A stretch of 64,000 bases of DNA from Streptomyces endocoffeicus (GCF_016741935.1 NZ_JAERRG010000027.1:62001-126000), one strand, 5' to 3'. Shown: positions 51,094 to 63,087, counted from the stretch's first letter. Notes: generated by a model not told the origin, from the sequence alone. Translations and numbers: made by a program.

Positions 51094-53109
51094 CTACTGC
51101 CCCTTCTTGTCCGTACGTCCCCGACGGCCGATCATGATCGCGGCCGCGCAGGACAGAACGCCCACCATAGCGAGCACCCACTCGGGGGTCGCACCGACGC
51201 GGTCGGCCAGGGTCTTGCCGTCACGCAGCGGGATGCGCGCGGTGAGCACATCTTGCGTGAATTCTTTCGTCCGCTGCTCGATCGTGCCATCCGGGGAGAC
51301 CACCGCGCTGATCCCGCTGGTGGCCGCGGTGATCACCGGCCGACCGTGTTCGATCGCCCTCAGCTTGGACATGACCAGCTGCTGCTCGGGCTGGCCGCTG
51401 CGTCCATAGGTGGCGTTGTTGGTCTGGACGACGATCGCCCGGGCGCCCGCGTTGACCGTGTCGCGCACGATCTCGTCGTAGGCGACCTCGAAGCAGATCA
51501 CATCGCCGAGCCGCGCCGGGCCGACGTTCAGCACACCGGTGTGATCGCCGGGGTAGAAGTCCCGGGGCACCCGCTGCAGCCGGGTGATGATCTTGCTGAG
51601 CTCCTGGCGGAAGGGGACGTACTCACCGAAGGGCACCGGGTGCTGCTTGGTGTACGAGGCGCCGGGGCCGCTCTTCGGGTCCCAGACGATGCCCTGGTTC
51701 TCCACATAGCCCTGTTTGGTCGGATGGTCGACCAGGGCGCCGACCAGCACCGGAACGCCGATCGACTTGACGGCCTCGTCGATCCGGGCGTATGCCTCCC
51801 GATACTGGAAGGGATCGAGGTCGGAGGCGTTTTCCGGCCATATGACGAGATCGGGCTTGGCGATCCGGCCCGCCTTGACGTCCTTCGCCAGGTTCAGGGT
51901 CGCCTTCACATGGTTGTCGAGGATCATCATCGGGCGGCCCAGGAAGTCCATACCGGGCTGCTGCACATTGCCCTGGACGACCGCGATGTCGACCGAGTCG
52001 TCGGCGGCGGTGGGGATGGGCACCGCGAATCCGGCGGCCGTCACGGCGGCCGCGACGGCCACGGCCCCGGCGGCGGGCAGGGCGCGGCGCGGCGAGAAGC
52101 CCCCGGCGCCGCGCAGCCGCCACAGGGTGAGCGCGGCACCGGCGAGCGCTCCGCCCGTCAGCGCGACGCCGAAGGTGACCAGCGGGGCGCCGCCGAGCGC
52201 GGCGAGCGGGGTGTAGGGCGAGCCGGTGTTGGCGAAGGCCAGGCGGCCCCAGGGGAAGCCGCCGAAGGGCACCCGGTCGCGGGCCCACTCCTCGGCGACC
52301 CACAGACAGGCCGTCCACAGCGGCCACAGGGCCGGTACGGGCAGCCGGGAGACCAGGGCCAGCCCCGCCCCCATCAGCGCGAGGAAGGCCGCCTCGATGA
52401 TGGACAGGCTCACCACCGCGTCCCAGCCCACCACGCTGAGCCACTTCAGCAGCAGCAGGAAGAACGGCACCCCGAAGGCGAAGCCCGTCCAGGCGCCCTG
52501 GCGGGCGGTCCGGCCGTGGGTGAGCAGGGCGAGGGCGGCGACGGCCACCAGGGACAGCGGCCACACCCCGAACGGCGGGAAGGCGAGGCCGAGCGCGAGC
52601 CCGCCGGCGGCCGCGAGCGCGCTGCGCCGCGCCTCGCGGCGGGCGAGCAGGCCGAGGCGGCGCAGCCGGCCGGGCCGCCGCTCTCCGGCGGCCGGCCCGG
52701 AGGCGGTCCTGGGGGCACTGGAGGCGGTCCTGGAGGCACTGGCGGCGGCACCGGACGCGGCGGCACCGCGCGCGGCAGACGCGGCACCGGACGCGGCAGA
52801 CGCGGCACCGGATGCGGCAGTCCCCGGCGCCGCGGCCCCGGTCGCGCCTGATTCCCCGCCCTCGGCGGCGTCACGATCCTCGACGGGCTCACGACCCCCC
52901 ACGGCGTCACCGCCCTCCACGGACTTACGGCCCTCGGCGGCGTCACCGCCCCCGACGGGATCACGACCCCCCACAGCGTCACCGCCCTCGGCGCCCTCGG
53001 CGCCCTCCGTGGGCGGCGTGGCGGCGGAGCCGGTCGTCCGCTGACCCGGTCGGTCTGCGTCCGGCCCGGTGGGGGCGGCTTCGGCGGTGGTGTCGGAACC
53101 CGATGGCAC
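51094..53109 (-). CDS. lnt: Apolipoprotein N-acyltransferase with long repetitive N-terminus
   Basis: 671 residues, about 140 longer at the N-terminus than usual. From about residue 160 the protein has membrane helices and then the nitrilase-like domain with the full triad: Glu426 in WPENASD, Lys488 in YTKQHPVPFGEY and Cys539 in DVICFEVAY. It adds the third acyl chain to lipoproteins. Residues 30-140 are low-complexity: GGDAVGGRDPVGGGDAAEG-type acidic repeats, then Ala/Ser/Gly repeats (AASGAASAASGAASAARG). The extension would lie in the cytoplasm before the first helix. It is coupled to ppm1 downstream. The true start could be further inside, but the repeats are in frame and open. Confidence 0.93.
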   Translation of the reverse strand: MPSGSDTTAEAAPTGPDADRPGQRTTGSAATPPTEGAEGAEGGDAVGGRDPVGGGDAAEGRKSVEGGDAVGGREPVEDRDAAEGGESGATGAAAPGTAASGAASAASGAASAARGAAASGAAASASRTASSAPRTASGPAAGERRPGRLRRLGLLARREARRSALAAAGGLALGLAFPPFGVWPLSLVAVAALALLTHGRTARQGAWTGFAFGVPFFLLLLKWLSVVGWDAVVSLSIIEAAFLALMGAGLALVSRLPVPALWPLWTACLWVAEEWARDRVPFGGFPWGRLAFANTGSPYTPLAALGGAPLVTFGVALTGGALAGAALTLWRLRGAGGFSPRRALPAAGAVAVAAAVTAAGFAVPIPTAADDSVDIAVVQGNVQQPGMDFLGRPMMILDNHVKATLNLAKDVKAGRIAKPDLVIWPENASDLDPFQYREAYARIDEAVKSIGVPVLVGALVDHPTKQGYVENQGIVWDPKSGPGASYTKQHPVPFGEYVPFRQELSKIITRLQRVPRDFYPGDHTGVLNVGPARLGDVICFEVAYDEIVRDTVNAGARAIVVQTNNATYGRSGQPEQQLVMSKLRAIEHGRPVITAATSGISAVVSPDGTIEQRTKEFTQDVLTARIPLRDGKTLADRVGATPEWVLAMVGVLSCAAAIMIGRRGRTDKKGQ

Positions 53110-53687
53110 GGTGCGGCCTTCCTACAGGTCGTGCTGTGGTGAGGTGACCGTATAACGCGGGCGCGCGGAAGTGGTCCCGAGGTGCGGATTGTGACCTCGG
53201 GGTAGAGAAACGCTTCGGCCATGGCGGGGGTTCCCTCGCCCGGCGGCGGCCCCGCCCCCGCGTCGGGGGGCGGTCCGCCGGTGTGCGCGTGCGGAGTGGG
53301 GGCCCGACGCCCTTCGGGCCGACCTGGGACCCGCTGGCTGCGGATCGACCGAGAGCCGTTGTCTACTGAGCGTCCGGGCCCCTCCCGGGTCGCACCTGCC
53401 GACCCGGCGATCCCTCCCTCGCCCCCGTGCACTGGACCTGGCTCCCAGTGGTGGCGCACCACGGTGGCGCGTCTCCCTCTGGCCCAGCGGCGTTCGACGA
53501 CTGCGTGAAGATTCCCCGGTCGGGCGTCCTGTGGTGGACGAGGCCGAACCTACCGGCCACCGACCGCACCCTGTCAACAGCCACATGACCTGCGCCGTTT
53601 CCTCAAATGACCAGGTCAGTACGGACGGTGTTCAGATGCCACGACAGGCCGGGGGCTCATCGTTCGGCGGTACGGGCCGCCCGCGCG
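53110..53687. other. Intergenic region upstream of lnt, no gene seen
   Basis: 578 bp. Open frames exist on both strands but lack ribosome binding sites, family similarity and consistent codon pattern. It should hold the lnt-ppm1 promoter; CGACCGAGAGCCGTTGTCTA at 53347-53366 shows no standard consensus. Nothing else recognised. Confidence 0.5.
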
Positions 53688-55331
53688 TCACTCGTCCGGC
53701 CGGAGGTGGACGGTGCGTCCGCCCACCACCGTGCGCACGCAGACGGGCAGTTGACCGCCCGGAGTGAGGTCGGGCAGGCCCGGGGTGCCGGAGCGCGGGT
53801 CGGTGGACCATCCGGCGACTCGCGTGTCGGGCACCTGCACGATGAGCTCACCGGTCCGCCAGATCGCGTAATCGGCGGGCGCGCCGGGCGCCAGGACGCC
53901 CGCGTCGTCCCGTCCGACGGCCCGCCAGCCGCCGCGGGTGTGGGCGGTGAAGGCGGCGCGGACGGAGATCCGGTGCTCCGGGGTGCGGTGGAAGGCGGCG
54001 GCGCGCACGGTGCCCCAGGGGTCGAGCGGGGTGACGGGGCTGTCGGAGCCGAGCGCCAGGGGCACTCCGGCGCGCAGCAGCGCCGCGTAGGGGTTGAGGG
54101 TGCGGGCCCGGTCGGGGCCGAGCCGCTGGGCGTACATGCCGTCCTCGCCGCCCCACAGGGCGTCGAAGGCGGGCTGGACGGAGGCGGTGAGGCCGAGGTC
54201 GGCGAAGGCCGCGACGGTCTCCGGGGTGAGCATCTCGGCGTGTTCGACGCGGTGCCGGGCGGCGCGCACGCGGGCGAGTCCGACCGTGTCGGCGGCGGCC
54301 CGTACGCCCTCGACGACGGCCGTGACGGCGGCGTCGCCGATGGCGTGGAAACCGGCCTGGATCCCGGCCTCGGTGCAGGCGGTGACATGGGCGGCGACGG
54401 CCGCCGCGTCCAGGTAGGCGGTGCCGGAGTGCGGCGTGTCGGCGTAGGGCTGGTGGAGACACGCCGTGTGGGAGCCGAGCGCCCCGTCGACGAAGAGGTC
54501 GCCCGCCGCGCCGATGGCGCCGAGTTCGCGCACCTTGTCCAGGTCGGAGGCGCTGCTCGCGGCCTCGGCCCAGTAGCCGTACACCCGCGGTCCCGGCTCT
54601 TCGGCGGCGAGTTCGAGCAGCCCGGTGAGGTCGTCCTCGGAGGAGATGTCGGGCCCGGCGCATTCGTGGAGGGTGCCGATGCCGAGCGAGGCGGCGCGGG
54701 CGAGGGCGGCCCGCTGGGCGTCGGCGCGCTGCCGCTCGGTGATGACCGCGTGGGCGGCGGCGCGTACGGCGTGGTGGGCGGCGCCGGTCAGCGGCGTGTC
54801 GGAGTGGTACCCGGCCAGGTCCGACACGCCGGGCACGCGGTCCAGGAGCGCGGTGGTGACGACGGCGGAGTGCACATCGATGCGGGTGAGATAGAGGGGG
54901 CGGCCGCCGGTCGCCCGGTCCAGTTCGGCCCTGGAGGGCGGCCGTCCCTCGGGCCAGCGGGCGGCGTCCCAGCCGTGGCCGAGCAGCACCCGGTCGGCGG
55001 GGTGGGCGGCGGCGTGGGCGCGCACCCGCTCCAGCGCGTCGGCGAGCGTACGGGCGCCGGTGAGGTCGAGTCCGGTGAGGGCGAGCCCGGTCGCGGTGGT
55101 GTGCACATGCGCATCGGTGAAGGCCGGCGTCACCAGTGCCCCGTCCAGCTGGACGACCTCGTCCACACCGTCCGCGAAGCCGTCCGCGGCCCCTTCTGAG
55201 CCGACCCAGGCGATGGTGCCGCGCTCGACGACCATCGCGGTCGCGAACGGGTCGGCGGGGCTGTGGACCTCACCTCCGCGCAGCAGGACGGTACGGCCTT
55301 CGGGGGCCTGGGCGGGGGTGGGGTCGTTCAC
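53688..55331 (-). CDS. Amidohydrolase family 3 protein (YtcJ-like)
   Basis: 547 residues, GTG start. The metal-binding opening DAHVHTTATG (about 73) and further ligands in GFHAIGDAAV and RHRVEHAEML match Amidohydrolase_3. The C-terminal GSDSPVTPLDPWGTVRAA holds the last catalytic Asp. Enzymes of this type hydrolyse N-acyl or formamide bonds in varied compounds, in the cytoplasm with zinc. It is 59 bp downstream of an Lrp-type regulator on the same strand, which may control it in response to an amino acid or derivative. Confidence 0.92.
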   Translation of the reverse strand: MNDPTPAQAPEGRTVLLRGGEVHSPADPFATAMVVERGTIAWVGSEGAADGFADGVDEVVQLDGALVTPAFTDAHVHTTATGLALTGLDLTGARTLADALERVRAHAAAHPADRVLLGHGWDAARWPEGRPPSRAELDRATGGRPLYLTRIDVHSAVVTTALLDRVPGVSDLAGYHSDTPLTGAAHHAVRAAAHAVITERQRADAQRAALARAASLGIGTLHECAGPDISSEDDLTGLLELAAEEPGPRVYGYWAEAASSASDLDKVRELGAIGAAGDLFVDGALGSHTACLHQPYADTPHSGTAYLDAAAVAAHVTACTEAGIQAGFHAIGDAAVTAVVEGVRAAADTVGLARVRAARHRVEHAEMLTPETVAAFADLGLTASVQPAFDALWGGEDGMYAQRLGPDRARTLNPYAALLRAGVPLALGSDSPVTPLDPWGTVRAAAFHRTPEHRISVRAAFTAHTRGGWRAVGRDDAGVLAPGAPADYAIWRTGELIVQVPDTRVAGWSTDPRSGTPGLPDLTPGGQLPVCVRTVVGGRTVHLRPDE

Positions 55332-55390
55332 GGCGGGCTGCCTCGATGGGGGTATCAGGTAAGGGGGTCAAGGGGGTGTCGACGGGGTGT

Positions 55391-55831
55391 TCAGACGCGC
55401 GGCGGGCGCGCCTCGTAGGGCGTGGAGAGGACCACGGTGGTGCGGGTGGAGACACCGGCCAGCGAGCGGATCCGGCTGAGCAGGTGCTCCAGCTCCAGCG
55501 GGGTCGCGACGCGCACCTTGAGGATGTAGTTCTCGTCTCCCGCGACGCTGTGGCACGCCTCGATCTCGGGCACCTCGGCGAGCCGCTCGGAGATGTCGTC
55601 GGGCGCGCTGGGGTCGAAGGGTTTGACCGAGATGAACGCGGTAAGGGGAAGCCCGACGGCCTCGGGGTCCACGACGGCGGCATAGCCGCGGATCACACCC
55701 CGTTGCTCGAGCCGGCGAACCCGCTGGTGCACGGCCGATGTGGACAGGCCGGTGGCCTTGCCCAGGTCGGTGTAGCTCATTCGGCCGTCCTTGACGAGCA
55801 GCTCCACGATCTGTCTGTCCAACTCCTCCAC
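55391..55831 (-). CDS. Lrp/AsnC family transcriptional regulator
   Basis: 146 residues from GTG 55831. N-terminal helix-turn-helix (MSYTDLGKATGLSTSAVHQR) and the C-terminal RAM ligand-binding domain (FISVKPFDPSAP, VAGDENYILKVRV). Such proteins form octamers that sense amino acids. Length is normal. The amidohydrolase gene follows it on the same strand and may be its target. Confidence 0.95.
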   Translation of the reverse strand: MEELDRQIVELLVKDGRMSYTDLGKATGLSTSAVHQRVRRLEQRGVIRGYAAVVDPEAVGLPLTAFISVKPFDPSAPDDISERLAEVPEIEACHSVAGDENYILKVRVATPLELEHLLSRIRSLAGVSTRTTVVLSTPYEARPPRV

Positions 55832-56048
55832 AGCCGATCACCTTATGTGGTCGGGAGGGCTCCGGCACAACGGGTGGGCACAGCGGACATAGACGCCGCT
55901 ACGCCGCACCTGCATCGGGCATGTGACGAACACCACATGCCCTCGTGGGTGTCCTATGAGATGCGGCGATTACCTATGCGTCCACGAGGGAAATGCTTGC
56001 TGTGGTCGAGGCCGACGCGCCTGGCCAGCCCACCCGAGGGGGAAACTC

Positions 56049-56402
56049 ATGCCTCATCTCGAGCGCCTCGACGCAGGCGACATCGATACCGACGAGCTCC
56101 ACGACACCTATGAGATGTTCCGGGTGATCTGCCCGGACTGCGCACGCCCCATCGCGCTCCTCGCCGACGAGGACGTCCTTCCCGAGCACGCGCTGTGCTC
56201 GTCCCCGTGGGACCCGTTCGGGCTCACGGTCTGCGCCGGCACCGGCCGCCGGGTGACCGACGCCGCGCCCGCCGACGCGTCGCTGGACGCGTTCGAGCGG
56301 GACGCCGCGCTGCTGCTGACACTTCCGGAGGGCCTGGACTGGCGGAAGCAGCCGTTCTCCCACCTCGGCGGCCCCGGCTCCCGGCCGGTGCGCCTTTCCT
56401 AG
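56049..56402 (+). CDS. Hypothetical protein with a CPDC motif
   Basis: 117 residues from ATG 56049, preceded by GAGGGGGA. It contains a single CPDC pair and two other Cys (ALCSSPW, TVCAGTG), which could bind one metal ion. The acidic N-terminus (LERLDAGDIDTDELHDTYEM) and a C-terminal LLLTLPEGLDWRKQPFSHLG look conserved in style. Codon usage is fully Streptomyces-like. No known family recognised; the segment upstream (55923 onward) is open but unlikely to be translated. Confidence 0.7.
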   Translation: MPHLERLDAGDIDTDELHDTYEMFRVICPDCARPIALLADEDVLPEHALCSSPWDPFGLTVCAGTGRRVTDAAPADASLDAFERDAALLLTLPEGLDWRKQPFSHLGGPGSRPVRLS

Positions 56403-56528
56403 AGCCCGTAGAGCTCCCAGGACTCCCAGGGCCCGGTTCTCCCCCAGCTACCACCGGGAGGTGCCCCCGGCCGGGGCGTATGCGAATCGGCGGGGGCGCG
56501 GGCCGCGCCCCCAACCGACACACCGGCC

Positions 56529-57701
56529 TCAGCCGGCCTCAGGTCCCGCGAGAGCGCGGGCGATCACCACCCGCTGGATCTGGTTGGTGCCCTCCACGAT
56601 CTGGAGGACCTTCGCCTCACGCATATAGCGCTCGACCGGGAAGTCCGCCGTGTAGCCGTATCCGCCCAGCAGTTGGACGGCGTCGGTGGTGATCCGCATC
56701 GCGGCGTCCGTGCAGAACAGCTTGGCCATCGCCGCCTGCTTGGAGAACGGCCGCCCCGCGTCCCGCAGCCGTGCCGCCGTCAGGTACAGGGCGCGCCCGG
56801 CCTCGATCTGCGTGGCCATGTCGGCGAGCATGAAGCGCAAGCCCTGGAAGTCGGCTATCGGCCGGCCGAACTGCCGCCGCTGCGCGGTGTACGCGAGCGC
56901 CTCGTCCAGCGCCGCCTGGGAGACGCCGACGGCGCAGGCCGCGATGCCCAGCCGGCCCGCGTCGAGGGCGGACAGGGCGATCGCGAACCCCTGGCCCTCC
57001 TCGCCGATGCGACGGGCGTCGGGGACCCGCACCCCGTCGAGGTGGATCTGGGCGGTCGGCGAACCGGCCATGCCCATCTTGTGCTCGGGCGCGGCCGCCG
57101 AGAGCCCGGGGGCGTCGGCGGGCACGAGGAAGGCGCTGATGCCGCGGGTGCGCTCGGGGCCGGTGCGGGCGAGCACGGTGTAGAAGTCGGCGATGCCGCC
57201 GTGGGTGATCCACGCCTTGGTGCCCTCGAGCGTCCAGGTGTCCCCGTCCCGGGTGGCCCGGGTGGTGAGCCCCGCCGCGTCGGAGCCGGAGGAGGGCTCG
57301 GAGAGGCAGTACGCGCCGAGCAGTCCGCCACCCAGCATCGCGGGAAGGTGCTCTGCCTGCTGCTCCTTGCTGCCGTAGCCGGCGAGGGCGTGGCAGGCCA
57401 GGGTGTGGACGCTGACGCCGAGGCCGACGGTCAGCCGGGCCGCGGCGAGTTCCTCGAGGACCTGGAGATAGACCTCGTACGGCTGGTCGCCGCCGCCGAA
57501 CTCCTCGGGCTGGACCAGCCCCAGCAGCCCGGACTCGGACAGCAGGGTGAACAGCTCGCGGGGGAAGCGCCCGGCGGCCTCCTCCTCGGCGGCCCGGGGC
57601 CTGATCTCCCGTTCGATCAGCTCGCGGACGAGCGAAATCAGGTCGCGGGCCTCTTCGGTGGGCAGCTCACGCTCCACCGGCTGCGGGCCGTGATCGGTCA
57701 T
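56529..57701 (-). CDS. Acyl-CoA dehydrogenase
   Basis: 390 residues from ATG 57701 (GAGGAG upstream). All three ACAD regions are present: the N-terminal helical domain, the beta domain with YCLSEPSSGSDAAGL, and the C-terminal helical domain with QIEAGRALYLTAARL and the catalytic Glu in LQIVEGTNQIQR. It oxidises acyl-CoA thioesters with FAD; chain length is not predictable. It is a single gene, divergent from the chitinase. Confidence 0.95.
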   Translation of the reverse strand: MTDHGPQPVERELPTEEARDLISLVRELIEREIRPRAAEEEAAGRFPRELFTLLSESGLLGLVQPEEFGGGDQPYEVYLQVLEELAAARLTVGLGVSVHTLACHALAGYGSKEQQAEHLPAMLGGGLLGAYCLSEPSSGSDAAGLTTRATRDGDTWTLEGTKAWITHGGIADFYTVLARTGPERTRGISAFLVPADAPGLSAAAPEHKMGMAGSPTAQIHLDGVRVPDARRIGEEGQGFAIALSALDAGRLGIAACAVGVSQAALDEALAYTAQRRQFGRPIADFQGLRFMLADMATQIEAGRALYLTAARLRDAGRPFSKQAAMAKLFCTDAAMRITTDAVQLLGGYGYTADFPVERYMREAKVLQIVEGTNQIQRVVIARALAGPEAG

Positions 57702-58085
57702 GGCGGCGCTCTCCTCTCCCCTGGTCAGGCGCTTCGGCGGCGTACGCCGGGGTGAGGCGGCGCCACCGGTGGTGCTGCCGCCGGCCGGTCGGCCCGTCGG
57801 ATCGCGAACGGTGATGACCTGCACTGCGGCGGTTGGAGTATGCCCGATCCGGAGCGTTCCGGTACCGGTCGCCCGATCTTCAACCAATTTCGCACATGGG
57901 CACCCACCACCTTCCTCCACGCACTCCCACCAACGTCGCACGCATGGAGCAAATTGGCCCAGACCATTGACCCCACTGGTCTAGTCCTTCTACCTTTTCC
58001 CCACCCTGCCCTGCGCGTTCATGTCAAGCTATGGGCAGGTCGTCGGGCAGTTCACTCTCCCCTCACCCCCCACCGAGGAGATTCC
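57702..58085. other. Divergent intergenic region between acyl-CoA dehydrogenase and chitinase
   Basis: 384 bp without a gene. It holds the DasR-type direct repeats described separately and should contain both promoters. Confidence 0.6.
57955..57990 (+). promoter_or_regulatory. Chitinase promoter repeats (DasR dre-like)
   Basis: TGGCCCAGACCA (57955-57966) and TGGTCTAGTCCT (57977-57988) are imperfect 12-bp direct repeats of the kind found at Streptomyces chitinase promoters. ACTGGTCTAGTCCT matches the DasR responsive element, the GntR-type GlcNAc regulator. They lie about 100 bp before the start. Confidence 0.8.
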
Positions 58086-59351
<1,266 letters not shown>

Positions 59352-59376
59352 CCCCACAGCGACACCCCTGATCGAC

Positions 59377-59410
59377 GCGGGCGGGGAGCCATCACCGGCT
59401 CCCCGCCCGC
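59377..59410 (+). terminator. Hairpin terminator of the chitinase gene
   Basis: GCGGGCGGGGAGCC pairs perfectly with GGCTCCCCGCCCGC around ATCACC, 26 bp after the stop codon. Confidence 0.92.
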
Positions 59411-59672
59411 TTCGTCGTGCGCGCCCGCGCACACCGGGCCCATCGGTGTCAAGCGTTCAAGCGGCGCACGAGGGGGCGCGAGGAGCGTATGCGGAGAAGA
59501 CCCCCGGTAACGCCGCGTGCCCCTGTGAACGCACTCCCCGTGAACGCGCTCTGTCCGGGGCTCGTACCCCAACGCGGCTTGTTCTGGCTATTGCGGGGCA
59601 TCCGCCCCTCAAGGAAATCTGAGCGCACGGGTGGCCCGCTCCGCTCCGCGCGCGTGAACCAAAGGAACGATC
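59411..59672. other. Leader region before the zinc-ribbon gene
   Basis: No gene seen. Two spaced copies of GTGAACGC (within CCCTGTGAACGCACTCCCCG and the following GTGAACGCGCT, about 59522-59552) form a direct repeat. Together with the GC-rich region they may be an operator for the GAF regulator encoded downstream. Confidence 0.4.
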
Positions 59673-59807
59673 ATGAGCTCCGAGCAGTGCCCGAGCTGTG
59701 GCGGCCAACTCGCCGTGAACCAGGACGGGTGGAAGATCTGCCACTCCTGCGGCTATGCCTCCCCGCCCGGGGCCGTGCCCGCCCCCTCCCTGCCCGTGCA
59801 CACCTGA
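59673..59807 (+). CDS. 44-residue zinc-ribbon peptide
   Basis: ATG 59673 has AAAGGA six bases upstream. The product begins MSSEQCPSCGGQLAV and continues DGWKICHSCGYASPPG: two C-x-x-C pairs spaced as a minimal zinc ribbon, then a Pro-rich tail. Such tiny rubredoxin-like proteins bind zinc or contact nucleic acid or polymerase. It is 89 bp upstream of the GAF regulator gene on the same strand, so it may be part of the same unit. Too short for standard ORF cut-offs. Confidence 0.75.
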   Translation: MSSEQCPSCGGQLAVNQDGWKICHSCGYASPPGAVPAPSLPVHT

Positions 59808-59896
59808 CCTGCCGACTCCTCCCGCCGTCCGATCCGTGAAAGCCTGACACTCCGCACCTCCCCGTTCCGCCCCTCCGTACCGCTGAGCGAGGCACC

Positions 59897-61285
59897 ATGG
59901 TCAATCCCTGGCTGGCGATGACGTCAGGCACCGACCCCGCTGAGCGCACCCGCGACGTGCGCCGCGCCCATGAGGCGTTTCTGACGGAGGGGGCGGTGAG
60001 TCCGGCCGTACGGCCGGTGGTGGCGGAGTCCTGGCGGCGCTCGGCCGACGCCCGGGTCACCCAGGAGTGCAAGGCGCCGATCGACCTGGCGGACGACGCG
60101 CTGGAGACCTATCGCGCGGACCATCCGCTGGCCCGGGTGATGCCGCTGTTCCGGGAGTTGCTGGGCACCATCGCCTACGACGGGGCCCATCTGCTCGCGG
60201 TCTGCGACGAACAGGGCCGGCTGCTGTGGGTGGAGGGGCACGCGGGGGTACGGAACCGGGCCGAGGGGATGAACTTCGTGGCCGGGGCGCGCTGGGACGA
60301 GCGCCACGCGGGCACCAACGCGCCCGGGACGGCGCTCACCGTCGACCACGCGGTGCAGATCTTCGCCACCGAGCACTTCAACCGCAGTGTGCAGCCGTGG
60401 ACCTGCGCCGCCGCCCCGCTCCACGATCCGCACACCGGGCGGCTGCTCGGCGCGGTGGACATCACCGGCGGGGACCATCTGGCCGCCCCGCACAGCCTCG
60501 CCCTGGTCCAGGCGACCGCCCGCGCCGCCGAGGCCCAGCTGGGCGCCGAGGTGCCGCGGACCCGCGGGCCGCGGATCTCGCTGACGGCGCTGGGGCGGGA
60601 CGAGGCGCTGCTGGTCGTCGACGGGCGGCGGCTGCGGCTCGGGCGGCGGCACAGCGAGATCATGGTGCTGCTGGCCGGCCATCCCGAGGGGCTGTCGGGC
60701 GACCGGCTGACGCTCGAGCTGTACGGGCCCCGGGCCGACGACCGCTCCCCGGTCACGCTGCGGGCCGAGCTGTCCCGGCTGCGCCGCCTGGTGGGCCCGC
60801 TGCTGGGCTCGCGCCCGTACCGGCTCTGCGCCCCCGTGCGCACCGATCTGGCGGACGCCGCCGAGGCGTTGACCTCCGGCGACGCGTACACGGCGCTGCG
60901 GGCGTACACCGGGCCGCTGCTGCCGCTGTCGGAGGCCCCGGGGGTGTGCCGGATGCGGCGGGTGCTGGAGGATGGGCTGCGGCGCGCCGTGCTGTCCCAC
61001 GGCGATCCCGAGCTGCTGCGGCGCTGGGCGCAGACCCCGTGGGGCGAGGACGATCTGGAGGTCGCGGAGGCGCTGCTGACCACGCTTCCGGCGAACGCGC
61101 CGGGGCGGGCGGCTCCGGCGGCGCGGGTGCGGCGGCTGCGGGAGCTGTACGGGCTGCCGGGCGGCGCCCACCAAGGCGGCCATGAGGGCAAGGCCCCGCG
61201 CCACCAAGGCGGCCATGAGCACGGAGCCCTGCGGCAAGGGGGCGGCCACCGGGACGCAACGTCCGCGCAACGTGGCGGCGCCTAG
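59897..61285 (+). CDS. GAF-domain transcriptional regulator
   Basis: 462 residues from ATG 59897. The N-terminal half is an AcoR-like GAF sensor (LLAVCDEQGRLLWVEGHAGV, MNFVAGARWDERHAGTNAPG, CAAAPLHDPHTGRLLG). Instead of the AAA+ sigma54-activator domain found in AcoR, the C-terminal half is a winged helix of the kind used by Streptomyces GAF regulators beside aldehyde dehydrogenases. It probably activates the ExaC-type dehydrogenase gene 107 bp downstream when sensing an alcohol or aldehyde. The last 30 residues are a His/Gly-rich repeat (HQGGHEGKAPRHQGGHEHG) encoded by a duplicated 19-bp block. Confidence 0.88.
   Translation: MVNPWLAMTSGTDPAERTRDVRRAHEAFLTEGAVSPAVRPVVAESWRRSADARVTQECKAPIDLADDALETYRADHPLARVMPLFRELLGTIAYDGAHLLAVCDEQGRLLWVEGHAGVRNRAEGMNFVAGARWDERHAGTNAPGTALTVDHAVQIFATEHFNRSVQPWTCAAAPLHDPHTGRLLGAVDITGGDHLAAPHSLALVQATARAAEAQLGAEVPRTRGPRISLTALGRDEALLVVDGRRLRLGRRHSEIMVLLAGHPEGLSGDRLTLELYGPRADDRSPVTLRAELSRLRRLVGPLLGSRPYRLCAPVRTDLADAAEALTSGDAYTALRAYTGPLLPLSEAPGVCRMRRVLEDGLRRAVLSHGDPELLRRWAQTPWGEDDLEVAEALLTTLPANAPGRAAPAARVRRLRELYGLPGGAHQGGHEGKAPRHQGGHEHGALRQGGGHRDATSAQRGGA
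61168..61219. repeat. 19-bp direct repeat encoding the His-rich tail of the GAF regulator
   Basis: CCACCAAGGCGGCCATGAG occurs at 61168-61186 and 61201-61219, spaced 33 bp, in frame. Confidence 0.9.
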
Positions 61286-61392
61286 CCTCCCCGTCGGCTC
61301 CGCCCGTGTCGGCGCGGGCGGAGCCTGGACGCTCACACGAACGACGCGTCCGGCAACGGGACCCACCACGCGTACACCAGGGAGGCCGCCCC

Positions 61393-62916
<1,524 letters not shown>

Positions 62917-62926
62917 ACGCATGAGA

Positions 62927-62966
62927 AAAGGCGCCTGACCTGGGTTTTCACCCGCCAGGCGCCTTT
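62927..62966 (+). terminator. Hairpin terminator after aldehyde dehydrogenase
   Basis: AAAGGCGCCTG (62927-62937) pairs perfectly with CAGGCGCCTTT (62956-62966), followed by CCCT; the loop is 18 bases. Confidence 0.85.
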
Positions 62967-63072
62967 CCCTCCACCCGCTCTCGACCCAGCCCGGCTCGCA
63001 CGCTGGCTCCCAGTTCCTCATCAGTGACCTCGGATCGGGTGGGTACCGTCACGCCTAGACTGGGGAGCCTTG

Positions 63073-63087
63073 TGAACGCGTGGTTCA
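63073..63087. promoter_or_regulatory. Palindromic operator before the ArsR gene
   Basis: TGAAC and GTTCA are inverted around GCGTG, 18 bp upstream of the arsR start. It fits an autoregulatory ArsR/SmtB site. Confidence 0.6.

Noticed and set aside
53122..53586. Minus-strand frame upstream of lnt
   Set aside because: Arg/Gly/Ser-rich without domain similarity or ribosome binding site; looks like noncoding sequence.
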